Below, in pieces: positions 9,188 to 17,693 of a stretch of DNA of 64,000 nucleotides. A program made the position numbers and the translations under genes. Each line of letters starts with the position of its first letter. Position 1 is the first letter of the stretch. The stretch is from Methylosinus sp. PW1. Lineage in GTDB: Bacteria; Pseudomonadota; Alphaproteobacteria; Rhizobiales; Beijerinckiaceae. The stretch spans positions 2,046,001 to 2,110,000 of the forward strand of contig NZ_JQNK01000009.1 in assembly GCF_000745215.1 (NCBI RefSeq), given 5' to 3'. The notes beneath the pieces are model-generated. The model made no database searches. It was not told the DNA's origin and saw only the letters and a list, made by a program, of their open reading frames with translations.

Positions 9188-10384
9188 CTAGCGAAGACCC
9201 AGACGTTTCAGCAAGATCGGCATCGTCAGTCCCTGCACGACGACAGAGAACGCCACGACGCCGAAGGTGACGACCACGACCTCCTCGCGCAGCGGCAGGC
9301 TCGCCGGAAGCGACAAGGCCAGAGCGAGAGCCAGAGCGCCACGCAACCCGCCCCACCACAACACATGTTGCTCGCGGAGCGATATCGCCCAATTCGAACC
9401 ACAGAACATCAGGCTCAGCGGGTAGACGGTCAACCCGCGCGCAACGAGCACCAGGATGACGGCGATCGGCAGCGCAGCCAATTCTCTCGATTCGAACGCC
9501 GTGCTCGCGATGGCCGCGCCCATCAACAAAAAAACCACGGAATCGGCGAGAAAAGCGGCGAACTCCCAGAACAGGAGAATGAACGCTCGCCCCCTCGAGC
9601 TCAAAAAGCCCTTTCTGTCCGCCCGCCGCGGCCCGAAATTGCCGATGAGAAAGCCGGTGCCGACAGTGGCGAGCACGCCAGAAACATGCAATTGCTCGGC
9701 GAGGAAAAATGATCCAAAGGCGGCGACGGTGGTCAGAGCGGCTTCGATCATATGTTCCGACGTGCGCCAAGCGACCAGCATAGCAGCGCCTGCGCAGACC
9801 ACTCCAACGGCGACGCCGCCCAAGACAATGCGCGCCAGAGCGCCCACGGTCGAAAGACTCACAGGCTCTCCATCGCCTTGCGCCCACGCGAGCGCGACGA
9901 CGAAGAGAACCGCCGCGACCCCGTCATTGAATAGGCTTTCGCTCTCGACGAGAACTCGGAGGCGACCCTTCAGCCCCTGATCCTTGAACATCGCAATGAC
10001 CGAGACCGGATCGGTCGCAGCTATCAGGGCGCCGAAGACGAGCGCGGTCGGGGCCGGCCAATGAAGCGCCAGCGCCATTCCACACGCGACAACGCCCATG
10101 GCGATGACCGTTCCAAGGCATGACAAGACGAATATCGGCGGGGCGTCTCGCAACAGATCGCGGCCCGACAGGGTGAGCGCCGCCTGGAACAGCAGCGGCG
10201 GAAGTATCAAATGGAAAATGAGGTCATGCGTGAGCGGAACGCCCAAATTCGCTTTCGACAAGGCCAGAACGGCCCCCGTCGCGACGAGTCCGACAGTGTA
10301 AGGGAGCTCGAATCGCCGCGCGGCTATCGCGACGATCATCGCGACCGCGAGCACACCGATGATTTGTTCGACCGAGTTGTCCAT
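9188..10384 (-). CDS. CPA1-family cation/proton antiporter (NhaP-like)
   Basis: The 398-aa product has about 12 membrane helices and the CPA1 landmarks ATDPVSV and ESESLFNDG, which carry the ion-binding acidic residues. Such proteins exchange sodium or potassium for protons across the inner membrane. At 398 residues it lacks the long cytoplasmic tail of many NhaP proteins; the small membrane gene that follows may stand in for it. It is divergent from kdpD, with 236 bp between starts and no KdpE-type element there, so its control differs from the kdp genes. Whether it moves sodium or potassium cannot be told from sequence. Confidence 0.9.
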   Translation of the reverse strand: MDNSVEQIIGVLAVAMIVAIAARRFELPYTVGLVATGAVLALSKANLGVPLTHDLIFHLILPPLLFQAALTLSGRDLLRDAPPIFVLSCLGTVIAMGVVACGMALALHWPAPTALVFGALIAATDPVSVIAMFKDQGLKGRLRVLVESESLFNDGVAAVLFVVALAWAQGDGEPVSLSTVGALARIVLGGVAVGVVCAGAAMLVAWRTSEHMIEAALTTVAAFGSFFLAEQLHVSGVLATVGTGFLIGNFGPRRADRKGFLSSRGRAFILLFWEFAAFLADSVVFLLMGAAIASTAFESRELAALPIAVILVLVARGLTVYPLSLMFCGSNWAISLREQHVLWWGGLRGALALALALSLPASLPLREEVVVVTFGVVAFSVVVQGLTMPILLKRLGLR

Positions 10385-10620
10385 TTAGCGATTCTGCCGC
10401 GAGGGAAGTTCCAGCTCTGCCTCGGCCATGATAAGGATTCGTCCTCTCGCCTTCATCCAAAATCGAAGCCGAGCATCGAAAATCGGCGCCGGCCCCGATG
10501 GCCAGGAGCTATGCTTCACCCGAGACGGGCATGAAGGTCTCGTGGTTCTTGCACACGCTGCGCCCGTTGTTCAATCTGGCTTCCACTCGAAGCGGCACAG
10601 CAATTGGACTCGTAGAACGA

Positions 10621-13323
10621 ATGGCCGAAACGGAAAGGAACTTCGAACGGCGCCCTGACCCCGACGCGCTTCTCGCGCTGGCGGACCAGGAAAAGGACGG
10701 CAAGCTGCGCGTCTTTTTGGGCGCGGCTCCCGGCGTAGGAAAGACCTACGCCATGTTGGCCCGGGCGCGGGGGCTGAAGATGGACGGCGTCGACGTCGTG
10801 ATCGGCCTCGTGGAGTGTCACGGTCGGTGCGAAACAGAAGGGCTGCTGGAAGGTCTTGAGATCCTCCCCCGTCGTAAGATCGAATACCGCGGGCGCGAGC
10901 TCGAAGAGTTCGACATCGACGCAGCGCTGACGCGCAGACCGAAGCTCATCGTCGTCGACGAGCTCGCGCATACCAACGCGCCCGAGAGCCGGCACCCCAA
11001 GCGCTGGCAGGACGTCGAGGAGCTCCTCGGCGCCGGCATCGACGTCTGGACCGCTCTCAATATCCAGCACCTCGAGAGCCTGGCCGATGTCGTCGCCAAT
11101 ATTACGGGCGTCGCGGTGCGAGAGACCGTGCCCGACCGCATGCTGCAGGATGCGTCAGATGTCATCCTGGTCGACGTCACGCCAGACGACCTCCTTCAAA
11201 GACTGAAGGAAGGGAAGGTCTATGTTCCTGAAACCGCCAAGCGCGCCATCCAGAATTTTTTCACGACCCGTAATCTGACCGCGCTCCGCGAGCTGGCTCT
11301 GCGCCGGACGGCCGAGCGCGTCGATGACCAGATGGTTGATTATCTACGTCAGAGCGCCATCGAAGGCCCATGGGCGACCTCCGAACGATTGCTCGTATGC
11401 GTCGGACCCGACACACTATCGGAGATCGTCGTCCGCGCGGGCGCACGCCTCGCGACCGGCCTCAATGCATCCTGGATCGCCCTATACGTCGAACGCTCCG
11501 GACAGGAAGAACGAAGCCCCAAGCGCCTCGAGCGCATCGACGACGTATTGAAGCTGGCAGAGCGCTTGGGGGGCGCGATCGAGCGGCTCTCCGGTCCCGA
11601 TCTGCCGACCGAGGTTTTTCGTTTCGCGAGCCGCGAGAATATTACGCAAATTGTAATCGGCCATTCACGCGCCGGATTCGTCTCCAGGCTGCTGCATCGG
11701 TCTTTGACCGAAGAAATCGTACGGCGCTCGCGAGACATCGCCGTGCATGTCATTCCGGATAGCCAAGTAAAGCCGGAAGCAGAAGGCGGCATGCAACGGC
11801 GCGTCTTACGCGGATCCGAATTTTGGGTGGGCATGGGAGCCGCGGCGGCTTCGGTGGCATGCGCGGTCGGCGCCGTGCGGCTATTGGAATTGTGGCTGGC
11901 GCTGCCGGCTCGTTCGACCCTTTTCTTCATTTCCGTCGCGCTTTGCGCGCTGCGTTTCGGAACGACCTCCGCGATCGCAGCGTCGATTCTCTCATTTGCC
12001 GCTTTCGACTTCTTCTTTTCCGAGCCACGCTACCAGCTGACGATTTCACAGCCTGTCGAATTCCTTTCGTTGCTCGTCTTCCTCGTCGCGGCGATCATTA
12101 TCGGGGCGCTCGCAGGTCGCGTGCGCGAGCAGGCCCAGTATATGCGAATGCGGACGCAGGCGGCTCAGTCCCTGTTCGAATTTTCGCGCAAGCTGTCCAG
12201 CGCCCCCAAGCTCGATGATGTGCTATGGGCCGCGGCGGTCGATGCACAAAAAGCGCTGGACGCGAAATGCGCTGTTCTGCTCTTGCCCGACGATGGCGAG
12301 CTGCGCGTATCCGCCGCTTGGCCTCCTATCGATCAATTGGACCCCGGTGAGTCCAGCTCGGCCCGATGGGCCTACCAAAAGGCCGAACCCGCGGGATGGC
12401 GGACCGCGACCTTGCCGAATGTCCGTTTTCAATTTCGTCCGCTTGCGACGACTAGGGGCGTCGTCGCCGTGCTCGGCATCGAACCGGAAAAGCCCGATGA
12501 GCCGCTGTCGCCTCAAACGGAACGGATGCTGACCTCGATCCTCGAGCAGACAGCGATCGCGATCGACCGCTCTCTCTTGGTCGGCGAATCCGTGAAAGCG
12601 GCCGCCCTCGAGGAAAACGAGAAGCTCCGCACGACGCTCCTCGCTTCGCTCTCGCACGACCTGCGCACGCCGCTCGCCTCGATCACAGGGGCTGTCACGA
12701 GCTTGCGGCAGCTCGGAGATAGGATGACGGCGGCTGATCGTCAGGATCTATTGGCATCGATCGAGGAAGAATCCGGACGCCTCTCGCGCTTCGTCGTCAA
12801 TCTGCTCGACATGTCGCGCATCGAAGCGGGCGCTCTCAAGCCCCGCCGCGAGCTGATGGATATCGGCGACGTCGTCCACAATGCAGTCGAACGAAGCCGC
12901 AAGGAGTTTCCGCAACTCGTAATCTCGGCTAGCTTGGCGCGGGACTTGCCGCTCATTCGCGGCGACTCTAATTTATTGAGCCAGATCCTGTTCAACCTGC
13001 TCGACAATGCGCATAAATATGGCGGCGATTCCGCCTCCCTTTACGCTAGAACCGACGGAAATGAAGTCGTCCTCACCGTCACCGACGAAGGGCCCGGCGT
13101 GAAGCCCACAGACCTCGAGCGCATATTCGAAAAATTCTATCGCGGAGGACGCGTCGATGGACGGAAGGCCGGAACCGGCCTCGGTCTATCGATCTGCCGA
13201 GGACTCGTCGAAGCGATGGGCGGAACAATTGTCGCGCAAAGCCCCGCAATACGCCGGCGCGGCACGCGCTTCATATTGCGCTTCCCCATTCCCGACGAGC
13301 AGCGACAAGGGGCGCTCGCATGA
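10621..13323 (+). CDS. kdpD: Potassium-responsive sensor histidine kinase KdpD
   Basis: The 900-aa product has the full KdpD layout: an N-terminal KdpD domain with Walker A GAAPGVGKT (34-42), a universal-stress-protein-like domain, four membrane helices near the middle (about 410-510), a GAF domain, then the kinase core with H679 in LSHDLRTPL and the ATP-binding N, G1 and G2 boxes (NLLDNAHKYG, DEGPGV, GTGLGLSI). KdpD phosphorylates KdpE under potassium limitation. The frame is open upstream to 10,498, but the ATG at 10,621 gives the usual length. The stop overlaps kdpE by 4 bp (ATGA). Confidence 0.95.
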   Translation: MAETERNFERRPDPDALLALADQEKDGKLRVFLGAAPGVGKTYAMLARARGLKMDGVDVVIGLVECHGRCETEGLLEGLEILPRRKIEYRGRELEEFDIDAALTRRPKLIVVDELAHTNAPESRHPKRWQDVEELLGAGIDVWTALNIQHLESLADVVANITGVAVRETVPDRMLQDASDVILVDVTPDDLLQRLKEGKVYVPETAKRAIQNFFTTRNLTALRELALRRTAERVDDQMVDYLRQSAIEGPWATSERLLVCVGPDTLSEIVVRAGARLATGLNASWIALYVERSGQEERSPKRLERIDDVLKLAERLGGAIERLSGPDLPTEVFRFASRENITQIVIGHSRAGFVSRLLHRSLTEEIVRRSRDIAVHVIPDSQVKPEAEGGMQRRVLRGSEFWVGMGAAAASVACAVGAVRLLELWLALPARSTLFFISVALCALRFGTTSAIAASILSFAAFDFFFSEPRYQLTISQPVEFLSLLVFLVAAIIIGALAGRVREQAQYMRMRTQAAQSLFEFSRKLSSAPKLDDVLWAAAVDAQKALDAKCAVLLLPDDGELRVSAAWPPIDQLDPGESSSARWAYQKAEPAGWRTATLPNVRFQFRPLATTRGVVAVLGIEPEKPDEPLSPQTERMLTSILEQTAIAIDRSLLVGESVKAAALEENEKLRTTLLASLSHDLRTPLASITGAVTSLRQLGDRMTAADRQDLLASIEEESGRLSRFVVNLLDMSRIEAGALKPRRELMDIGDVVHNAVERSRKEFPQLVISASLARDLPLIRGDSNLLSQILFNLLDNAHKYGGDSASLYARTDGNEVVLTVTDEGPGVKPTDLERIFEKFYRGGRVDGRKAGTGLGLSICRGLVEAMGGTIVAQSPAIRRRGTRFILRFPIPDEQRQGALA

Positions 13324-14006
13324 GCGGCCCTCGCATTCTCCTTGTCGATGACGAACCGCAGCTTCGCAGGGTCCTGCGACCCGCTCTCGCCGCCTGCGGT
13401 TACGAAGTCATCGAAGCGGCGACGGGCAGAGACGCCCTCGAGGCGATCGCAGCCTCCGCGCCCGACATTGTCGTGCTCGATCTCGGTCTTCCCGATATGG
13501 ATGGAAAAGACGTGCTCGCGCGAGCGCGCGCCTTTTCGCAGGTTCCGATCTTGATCCTTTCGGCCCGCGAACGAGAGACCGAGAAGATCGCCGCGCTCGA
13601 CTCCGGCGCGAATGACTATATCGAAAAGCCATTCTCGATCGGCGAGCTCCTGGCGCGTCTGCGCGCCGCCTTACGTCACACATCCAAGACCGAGGGCGCC
13701 TTCCGAGAAGTCGAGAGCTGCGGCCTCCGTGTCGATATGGACAAGCGGCTCGTGACGAAGAATGGCAAACCGATCAAATTGACGCCCAAGGAATACGACC
13801 TCCTGACGGCTCTCGCGCGGCATCCTGGCCGCCTGCTCACGCATAGTCAGATCCTTTCCGCGGTCTGGGGCCCTGCCCATCGGCAAGATACGCAATACCT
13901 GCGAGTTTTCGTCGGTCAATTGCGCGCAAAGATCGAGGATGACCCTGCGGCGCCGAAGATTATCGTGACCGAGCCCGGCGTCGGATATCGTTTCGTCACG
14001 GCATGA
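13320..14006 (+). CDS. kdpE: KdpE response regulator (partner of adjacent KdpD)
   Basis: The 228-aa product is an OmpR-class regulator: receiver domain 1-120 with acidic residues D10-D11, phospho-acceptor D54 (VVLDLGLPDMDGKDVL) and K in the IEKPF loop, then a winged helix (about 130-226). It overlaps kdpD by 4 bp and is translationally coupled to it. It is very similar to the KdpE at 2,779, including the DNA-reading helix region (PAHRQDTQYLRVFVGQLR), so both probably bind the same sites. It is convergent with the second kdpA, 14 bp apart. Confidence 0.95.
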   Translation: MSGPRILLVDDEPQLRRVLRPALAACGYEVIEAATGRDALEAIAASAPDIVVLDLGLPDMDGKDVLARARAFSQVPILILSARERETEKIAALDSGANDYIEKPFSIGELLARLRAALRHTSKTEGAFREVESCGLRVDMDKRLVTKNGKPIKLTPKEYDLLTALARHPGRLLTHSQILSAVWGPAHRQDTQYLRVFVGQLRAKIEDDPAAPKIIVTEPGVGYRFVTA

Positions 14007-14020
14007 CGGCTCGCAGTTCG

Positions 14021-15730
14021 TCAGAACGTCCGACCGTGCGACATCGCCGCCTGTTCGGCCAGCGGGCCGAGGGTCAGCACAGGAAAAAAATCGAGCAGCG
14101 TGATGATCAGCGCGATACCGAGTAGAAGGAGGGAGAACAGCAGGCCGTCCGTCGGGAATGTGCCGGCTGACGGCTTGGCCTTTTTCTTTGGGGCGAGTGA
14201 CCCGGCGATCGCCATGATCGGTATGATGCTCGCGAGACGGCCGATCAACATCACGACGCCGGTCGACGAATTGAACCAAACCGTATTCACCGAAAGCCCG
14301 CCGAAAATCGAGCCATTGTCGGCGCTCGTCGAGGCGAAAGCATAGAGGAGCTCGCTGAATCCATGTGGTCCTGCGTTGCCGAGACTGTCGAGCGCGGTTT
14401 TGAGATTGACCGATACAGCGGCAAAGCCGAGCACCAATGCGGGAGTGAGCAACAGCGACAACATTGCGAGGCGAATTTCCCGCGCCTCGATCTTCTTGCC
14501 GAGATATTCCGGCGTGCGGCCTACCATGAGACCGGCGATGAAGACCGAGAGAATAGCGAGCAGAAGCATGACGTAGAGATTCGTTCCTACTCCGCCGGGA
14601 GCGATACATCCCATCAGCAGATTGAGCATCGGCACGAGCCCGCCGATGGGCGTCAATGAATCGAGCACGGCATTGGCTGCGCCTGTTCCCGTTCCCGTCG
14701 TAGCGGCGGCGAAGAGCGCAGCGCCCGCTAGTCCGAAACGCAGATCCTTTCCCTCGAGGTTGCCGCCCGCAGCGTCGACGCCCAGCTCGGTCAGGAGCGG
14801 GTTACCGGCCGCCTCACTCCGATAGAGAAGCACGAGACTGACGAAGAAAATGATCGACATGGTGATCAGGAGGCTACGCCCCTGGCGTAGATCGCCCACC
14901 ATTCGACCAAAGGCGAAAATGAAGGCAACCGGAAGCACGAGCTGGCTCCAGTTCTCGGCCATATTGGACAATGCGCTCGGATTTTCAAATGGGTGCGCCG
15001 AATTGGCGTTAAAGAATCCGCCACCGTTGTTCCCGAGCAACTTTATCGCTTCCTGGCTCGCCACAGGTCCTATCGCGATCGTCTGTCTCGCGCCTTCGAG
15101 CGTCATCGCCTCGAACGATCCGGACAAAGTCTGCGGAACGCCAAGAGCGACGAAGAGCAGAGCCGTGAAGATCGACAGCGGCAGAAGCACGTAGAGAACT
15201 GAACGTGTCATGTCGACCCAGAAATTTCCGATCGTCGTGGATTCGTTGCGAACGAAGGCGCGCGTCAATCCGATTGCGAGGGCCATGACAACGGCCGTGT
15301 CGAGAAAATTGTGCGCGGTCAGGCCGGCCATTTGAGCGAAATGGCTCATTGTCGTTTCGCCAGCGTAAGCTTGCCAATTGGCGTTGGTGATAAAGCTGAT
15401 CGCGGTATTGAACGACAGGTCAGGCGCAAGCCCGTCGCGGCCCTGAGGATTGAAAGGAAGGACGGCTTGCGATCTCAAAGTCAGATATAGACAGAGAAAG
15501 CAGCCGCCGACAAAAGTCAGCATCGAAAGCGTGTATCGCAACCAATCTTGTTCTTCATCTGGATCGATGCCGGACAGTCGGTAAATACCTCGCTCCAACG
15601 GACCGACAATGGGACTGAGAAACGTCCGACGGCCTTCGAATATTGCCGCCATGAAGCTTCCGAGAGGAATGGCGCATACGACGACGAGCGCCAAGACGAT
15701 GATGATTTCGAGCCAGCCGAAGGCGCTCAT
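14021..15730 (-). CDS. kdpA: Second KdpA, without kdpB or kdpC beside it
   Basis: The 569-aa product matches KdpA over its full length and is the same size as the copy at 6,435. The four pore loops differ: TNANWQAYAGE instead of TNTNWQ, LGNNGGGFFN instead of [19 protein letters not shown] instead of GTSTGAVNS, and SADNGSIF instead of TDNNGSAF. It has its own upstream small membrane gene and KdpE-type promoter element but no ATPase subunit. It could swap into the KdpFABC pump in place of KdpA1, or work apart from it. No frameshift or stop is seen, so it is not decaying. Confidence 0.93.
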   Translation of the reverse strand: MSAFGWLEIIIVLALVVVCAIPLGSFMAAIFEGRRTFLSPIVGPLERGIYRLSGIDPDEEQDWLRYTLSMLTFVGGCFLCLYLTLRSQAVLPFNPQGRDGLAPDLSFNTAISFITNANWQAYAGETTMSHFAQMAGLTAHNFLDTAVVMALAIGLTRAFVRNESTTIGNFWVDMTRSVLYVLLPLSIFTALLFVALGVPQTLSGSFEAMTLEGARQTIAIGPVASQEAIKLLGNNGGGFFNANSAHPFENPSALSNMAENWSQLVLPVAFIFAFGRMVGDLRQGRSLLITMSIIFFVSLVLLYRSEAAGNPLLTELGVDAAGGNLEGKDLRFGLAGAALFAAATTGTGTGAANAVLDSLTPIGGLVPMLNLLMGCIAPGGVGTNLYVMLLLAILSVFIAGLMVGRTPEYLGKKIEAREIRLAMLSLLLTPALVLGFAAVSVNLKTALDSLGNAGPHGFSELLYAFASTSADNGSIFGGLSVNTVWFNSSTGVVMLIGRLASIIPIMAIAGSLAPKKKAKPSAGTFPTDGLLFSLLLLGIALIITLLDFFPVLTLGPLAEQAAMSHGRTF

Positions 15731-15769
15731 GATGTCCTCGCTTCTCTTTGCACTGCATTCATAGACGCG

Positions 15770-15943
15770 TCAGGACATTCTTCGCTTGGCGGAGTTGCAT
15801 CGCGGCCGCACGCGCCAAGCCCGAAACGGATAAGAGTGACCGGATATCGCATTTGCTCCGGCGAGAACCAAGAGAGCCCCGAAGCCGAGAGCAATGATCG
15901 GCTGACCGAGAGCGCCCAGCTCCGATTGAACCAGTTCCAACAT
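15770..15943 (-). CDS. KdpF-like single-span protein before the second kdpA
   Basis: An ATG at 15,943 with GGAGACGGAC directly upstream opens a 57-codon frame. Residues 14-32 (QPIIALGFGALLVLAGANA) form one membrane helix, followed by a basic tail of about 25 residues. The place in the operon and the single helix match KdpF, but the sequence and the longer tail do not match the KdpF at 8,179. It ends 39 bp before kdpA. Confidence 0.65.
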   Translation of the reverse strand: MLELVQSELGALGQPIIALGFGALLVLAGANAISGHSYPFRAWRVRPRCNSAKRRMS

Positions 15944-15974
15944 GTCCGTCTCCTATCGCTGTTGAAGCTGACAA

Positions 15975-16041
15975 ACTATGTTGGATGGCCTCGTAAAGGC
16001 GCCATTCCGAATGTGCTCCCCGGACGTTAGGACCACATAAA
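15975..16041 (-). promoter_or_regulatory. KdpE-type promoter element, copy 3 (second kdpA)
   Basis: From 16,041 on the minus strand: TTTATG-N5-CTAACG, TTCGGAATGG at offset 31, CTTTAC at offset 44 and -10-like CATAGT at offset 62 (15,980-15,975). The offsets are the same as at the first kdp promoter. The last block is 31 bp before the KdpF-like gene. Confidence 0.78.
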
Positions 16042-16086
16042 GCTTCGCGCCCGATGTATGGCGACTTCGCCATGCGCCACGTCGCT

Positions 16087-16302
16087 CTAGGCGTTCAGCG
16101 TGACCTCGATCTCACCCCGCGCCCGACCTCGAGCATGAGTTGGAAGCGCGGATTTTGTCACGCTCCAGTTGATGACGATGGAGCGGGTGCGTTGCCTCAA
16201 CGACCCTACCATTGCGGCCGAGCAAGAGATCCCGGTTCGGTCATACCGAGGCTCGACAAAAATATTCGGCCCAATACGCGACAACTCGCCATACGACGGC
16301 AT
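16087..16302 (-). CDS. Possible small protein, 71 aa
   Basis: This open frame fills the space between two divergent KdpE-type elements. The ATG at 16,302 has GGAAG about 8 bp upstream; the frame runs on to a GTG at 16,317. The product is basic, has no membrane helix and no family I know. Codon choice is moderate in GC at third positions, like the other island genes, which is weak support. It has no visible promoter of its own. Confidence 0.3.
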   Translation of the reverse strand: MPSYGELSRIGPNIFVEPRYDRTGISCSAAMVGSLRQRTRSIVINWSVTKSALPTHARGRARGEIEVTLNA

Positions 16303-16348
16303 TTCCTGCGCTTCCACTCATCGATGCGGGTTGGTAAGCGCGGTCGCA

Positions 16349-16415
16349 TTTATACGATCCTTGCGCGCTCTGGCCTCGGTTCGTATCGATCCTTTACCTC
16401 GAGATGAGGCATATT
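16349..16415 (+). promoter_or_regulatory. KdpE-type promoter element, copy 4
   Basis: TTTATA-N5-CTTGCG at 16,349-16,365, GTTCGTATCG at 16,379-16,388, CTTTAC at 16,392-16,397 and -10-like CATATT at 16,410-16,415 keep the common offsets. It points to the small gene at 16,486. Confidence 0.72.
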
Positions 16416-16485
16416 GTTCGTACCCTGCAACTCGACGCAGGGCTGACGTTTGGCCAAAGGCGCCGGCGCCGAAGAGGGGGATGGC

Positions 16486-16680
16486 ATGATCGCCATGAAA
16501 GTGAAAGAGGCGTCCGGCTGTCGGAACGCCATGCGGCAAGCGCTCGCCGAAGAGATCGAGCTGGTGGAAGGCGCAATTCAGGTGAGAACCGTATCCGTCC
16601 ACAGGTCTGACGAGTGGTTAAAGAAGCTGTTCGACTGGCACGCTCGGCTCATAGAGGCGCTCGAGCATGAGACGGCGTAG
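16486..16680 (+). CDS. Small soluble protein of unknown function, 64 aa
   Basis: The ATG at 16,486 follows a GAGGGGG ribosome site 5 bp upstream. The product (MIAMKVKEASGCRNAMRQAL at the start) is acidic in the middle and predicted helical, ending LFDWHARLIEALEHETA. I recognise no family. It stands alone behind KdpE-type element 4, 70 bp downstream of the -10-like block, and is a candidate small effector of the potassium response. Confidence 0.55.
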   Translation: MIAMKVKEASGCRNAMRQALAEEIELVEGAIQVRTVSVHRSDEWLKKLFDWHARLIEALEHETA

Positions 16681-16770
16681 TGTTCATGATTATCCGACTC
16701 TGAACCGCCGACGAGCGCCAGCGTTCGTTTGAACTCTTGCTCGTCGGCGGTCAGGAACTTTGCATATTTC

Positions 16771-16962
16771 TCAAGCCCGACCGATACGCGGCCGCAGCCA
16801 TGCCATTACGATATCGTACGGCTCTCGCCTGCTGCGAGGCAAACTGTGGCGCTGCAGGGCTACCGTCGCAAAAGCAGCCGCCTGCTGGATCGTTTGTCGT
16901 TTCTCACGCGCAAGCGAAGTCCATTCTCGAATAATCGTGCGCCTCGGATTCGATTGGGCCAT
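16771..16962 (-). CDS. Small basic protein of unknown function, 63 aa
   Basis: The ATG at 16,962 has GGAGAG 4 bp upstream and was preferred to the upstream start at 17,031, which would lie inside a hairpin. The product is arginine-rich, with a helix (REKRQTIQQAAAFATVALQR) and the end VMAWLRPRIGRA. No family is recognised. It follows the methyltransferase-like gene and may be co-transcribed with it from KdpE-type element 6. Confidence 0.5.
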   Translation of the reverse strand: MAQSNPRRTIIREWTSLAREKRQTIQQAAAFATVALQRHSLPRSRREPYDIVMAWLRPRIGRA

Positions 16963-17004
16963 CTGACTCTCCATTGTCGAGGTGACGGGAAGGCTCACAA
17001 TGGG

Positions 17005-17031
17005 ATGCGGCGTCATGTTGCGACGCCGCAT
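17005..17031 (-). terminator. Stem-loop between two small genes
   Basis: A perfect 10-bp stem (ATGCGGCGTC with GACGCCGCAT) closes a 7-base loop. It lies 18 bp past the stop of the 17,050 gene. There is no T-run on either side, so it may be an RNA-processing or partial termination site. Confidence 0.4.
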
Positions 17032-17049
17032 TCCCCACGTGATGGCGCA

Positions 17050-17493
17050 TCACGCCGCCTTCTTTAGCGGATTGGGTTGAAGTCTCCGCGCTACGAGCGC
17101 ACGGCCGCACTCATGGATCGAGTCCTGCTGGATCACGTAACGCCGCGTCTCCAGCAACATGCGAAGGCTCTGATTGGCTGCTGGTTTCTGAGCATCGACC
17201 CAGACGACCAGGACTCCAGCGGGGCTGAGAAACTTGCGGAGCCAGTCCAACGTCGTCTCGAGATCATGAAGCGTGCGCCCGCGCCAATCGATAAGCGCAA
17301 TGTCGTATTGACCCGCCGGGCACCCGCAATTTCCGCTAGATGCCGTTCGAGCGTAGCCGCGTCGTTGCAGCTCGATCATCATAGCTATGCTATTCGACCC
17401 AGCCATGAGGATGCGATGCTGCTTCGTGCAGTCGCCGAGCGCAAGCATCGGATCAATAATTCTGTGACCAGAAGCGACCCGAACACCAGCCAT
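17050..17493 (-). CDS. Methyltransferase-fold-like protein of unknown function
   Basis: The 147-aa product has the strand order of a class I SAM-dependent methyltransferase core: a first strand HRILMAGSNSIAMMIELQRRGY, an acidic strand YDIALIDWRG and a late strand with the turn LSPAGVLVVWVD. The glycine-rich SAM loop is not clear, so binding is unproven. The ATG at 17,493 has AGGTG 5 bp upstream; the frame stays open to 17,562. KdpE-type element 6 lies about 90 bp upstream. The tail is basic. Confidence 0.6.
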   Translation of the reverse strand: MAGVRVASGHRIIDPMLALGDCTKQHRILMAGSNSIAMMIELQRRGYARTASSGNCGCPAGQYDIALIDWRGRTLHDLETTLDWLRKFLSPAGVLVVWVDAQKPAANQSLRMLLETRRYVIQQDSIHECGRALVARRLQPNPLKKAA

Positions 17494-17580
17494 GACATCA
17501 CCTGTTGAATGCGAGCTGAGGAAGAGACGATCGCGATGTGACCATCGACGTCTCATCGTCATCCGCGATGACGATGGCGA

Positions 17581-17647
17581 TCATTGTCACGAACGCGCAT
17601 AAACGTTCCATTCAGAAAATGGACGCTCGAAATAAGAGCCGCATAAA
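17581..17647 (-). promoter_or_regulatory. KdpE-type promoter element, copy 6
   Basis: From 17,647 on the minus strand: TTTATG-N5-CTTATT, TTCTGAATGG at offset 31, GTTTAT at offset 44 and CAATGA at offset 62. The -10-like block is the poorest of the six, but the first three blocks fit well. It lies between the NtrC-like gene and the methyltransferase-like gene that it should serve. Confidence 0.62.
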
Positions 17648-17693
17648 AAAGGTCGCTTCTGGGGACAATTATCAGGCTGCTCCGCACGAGCGA

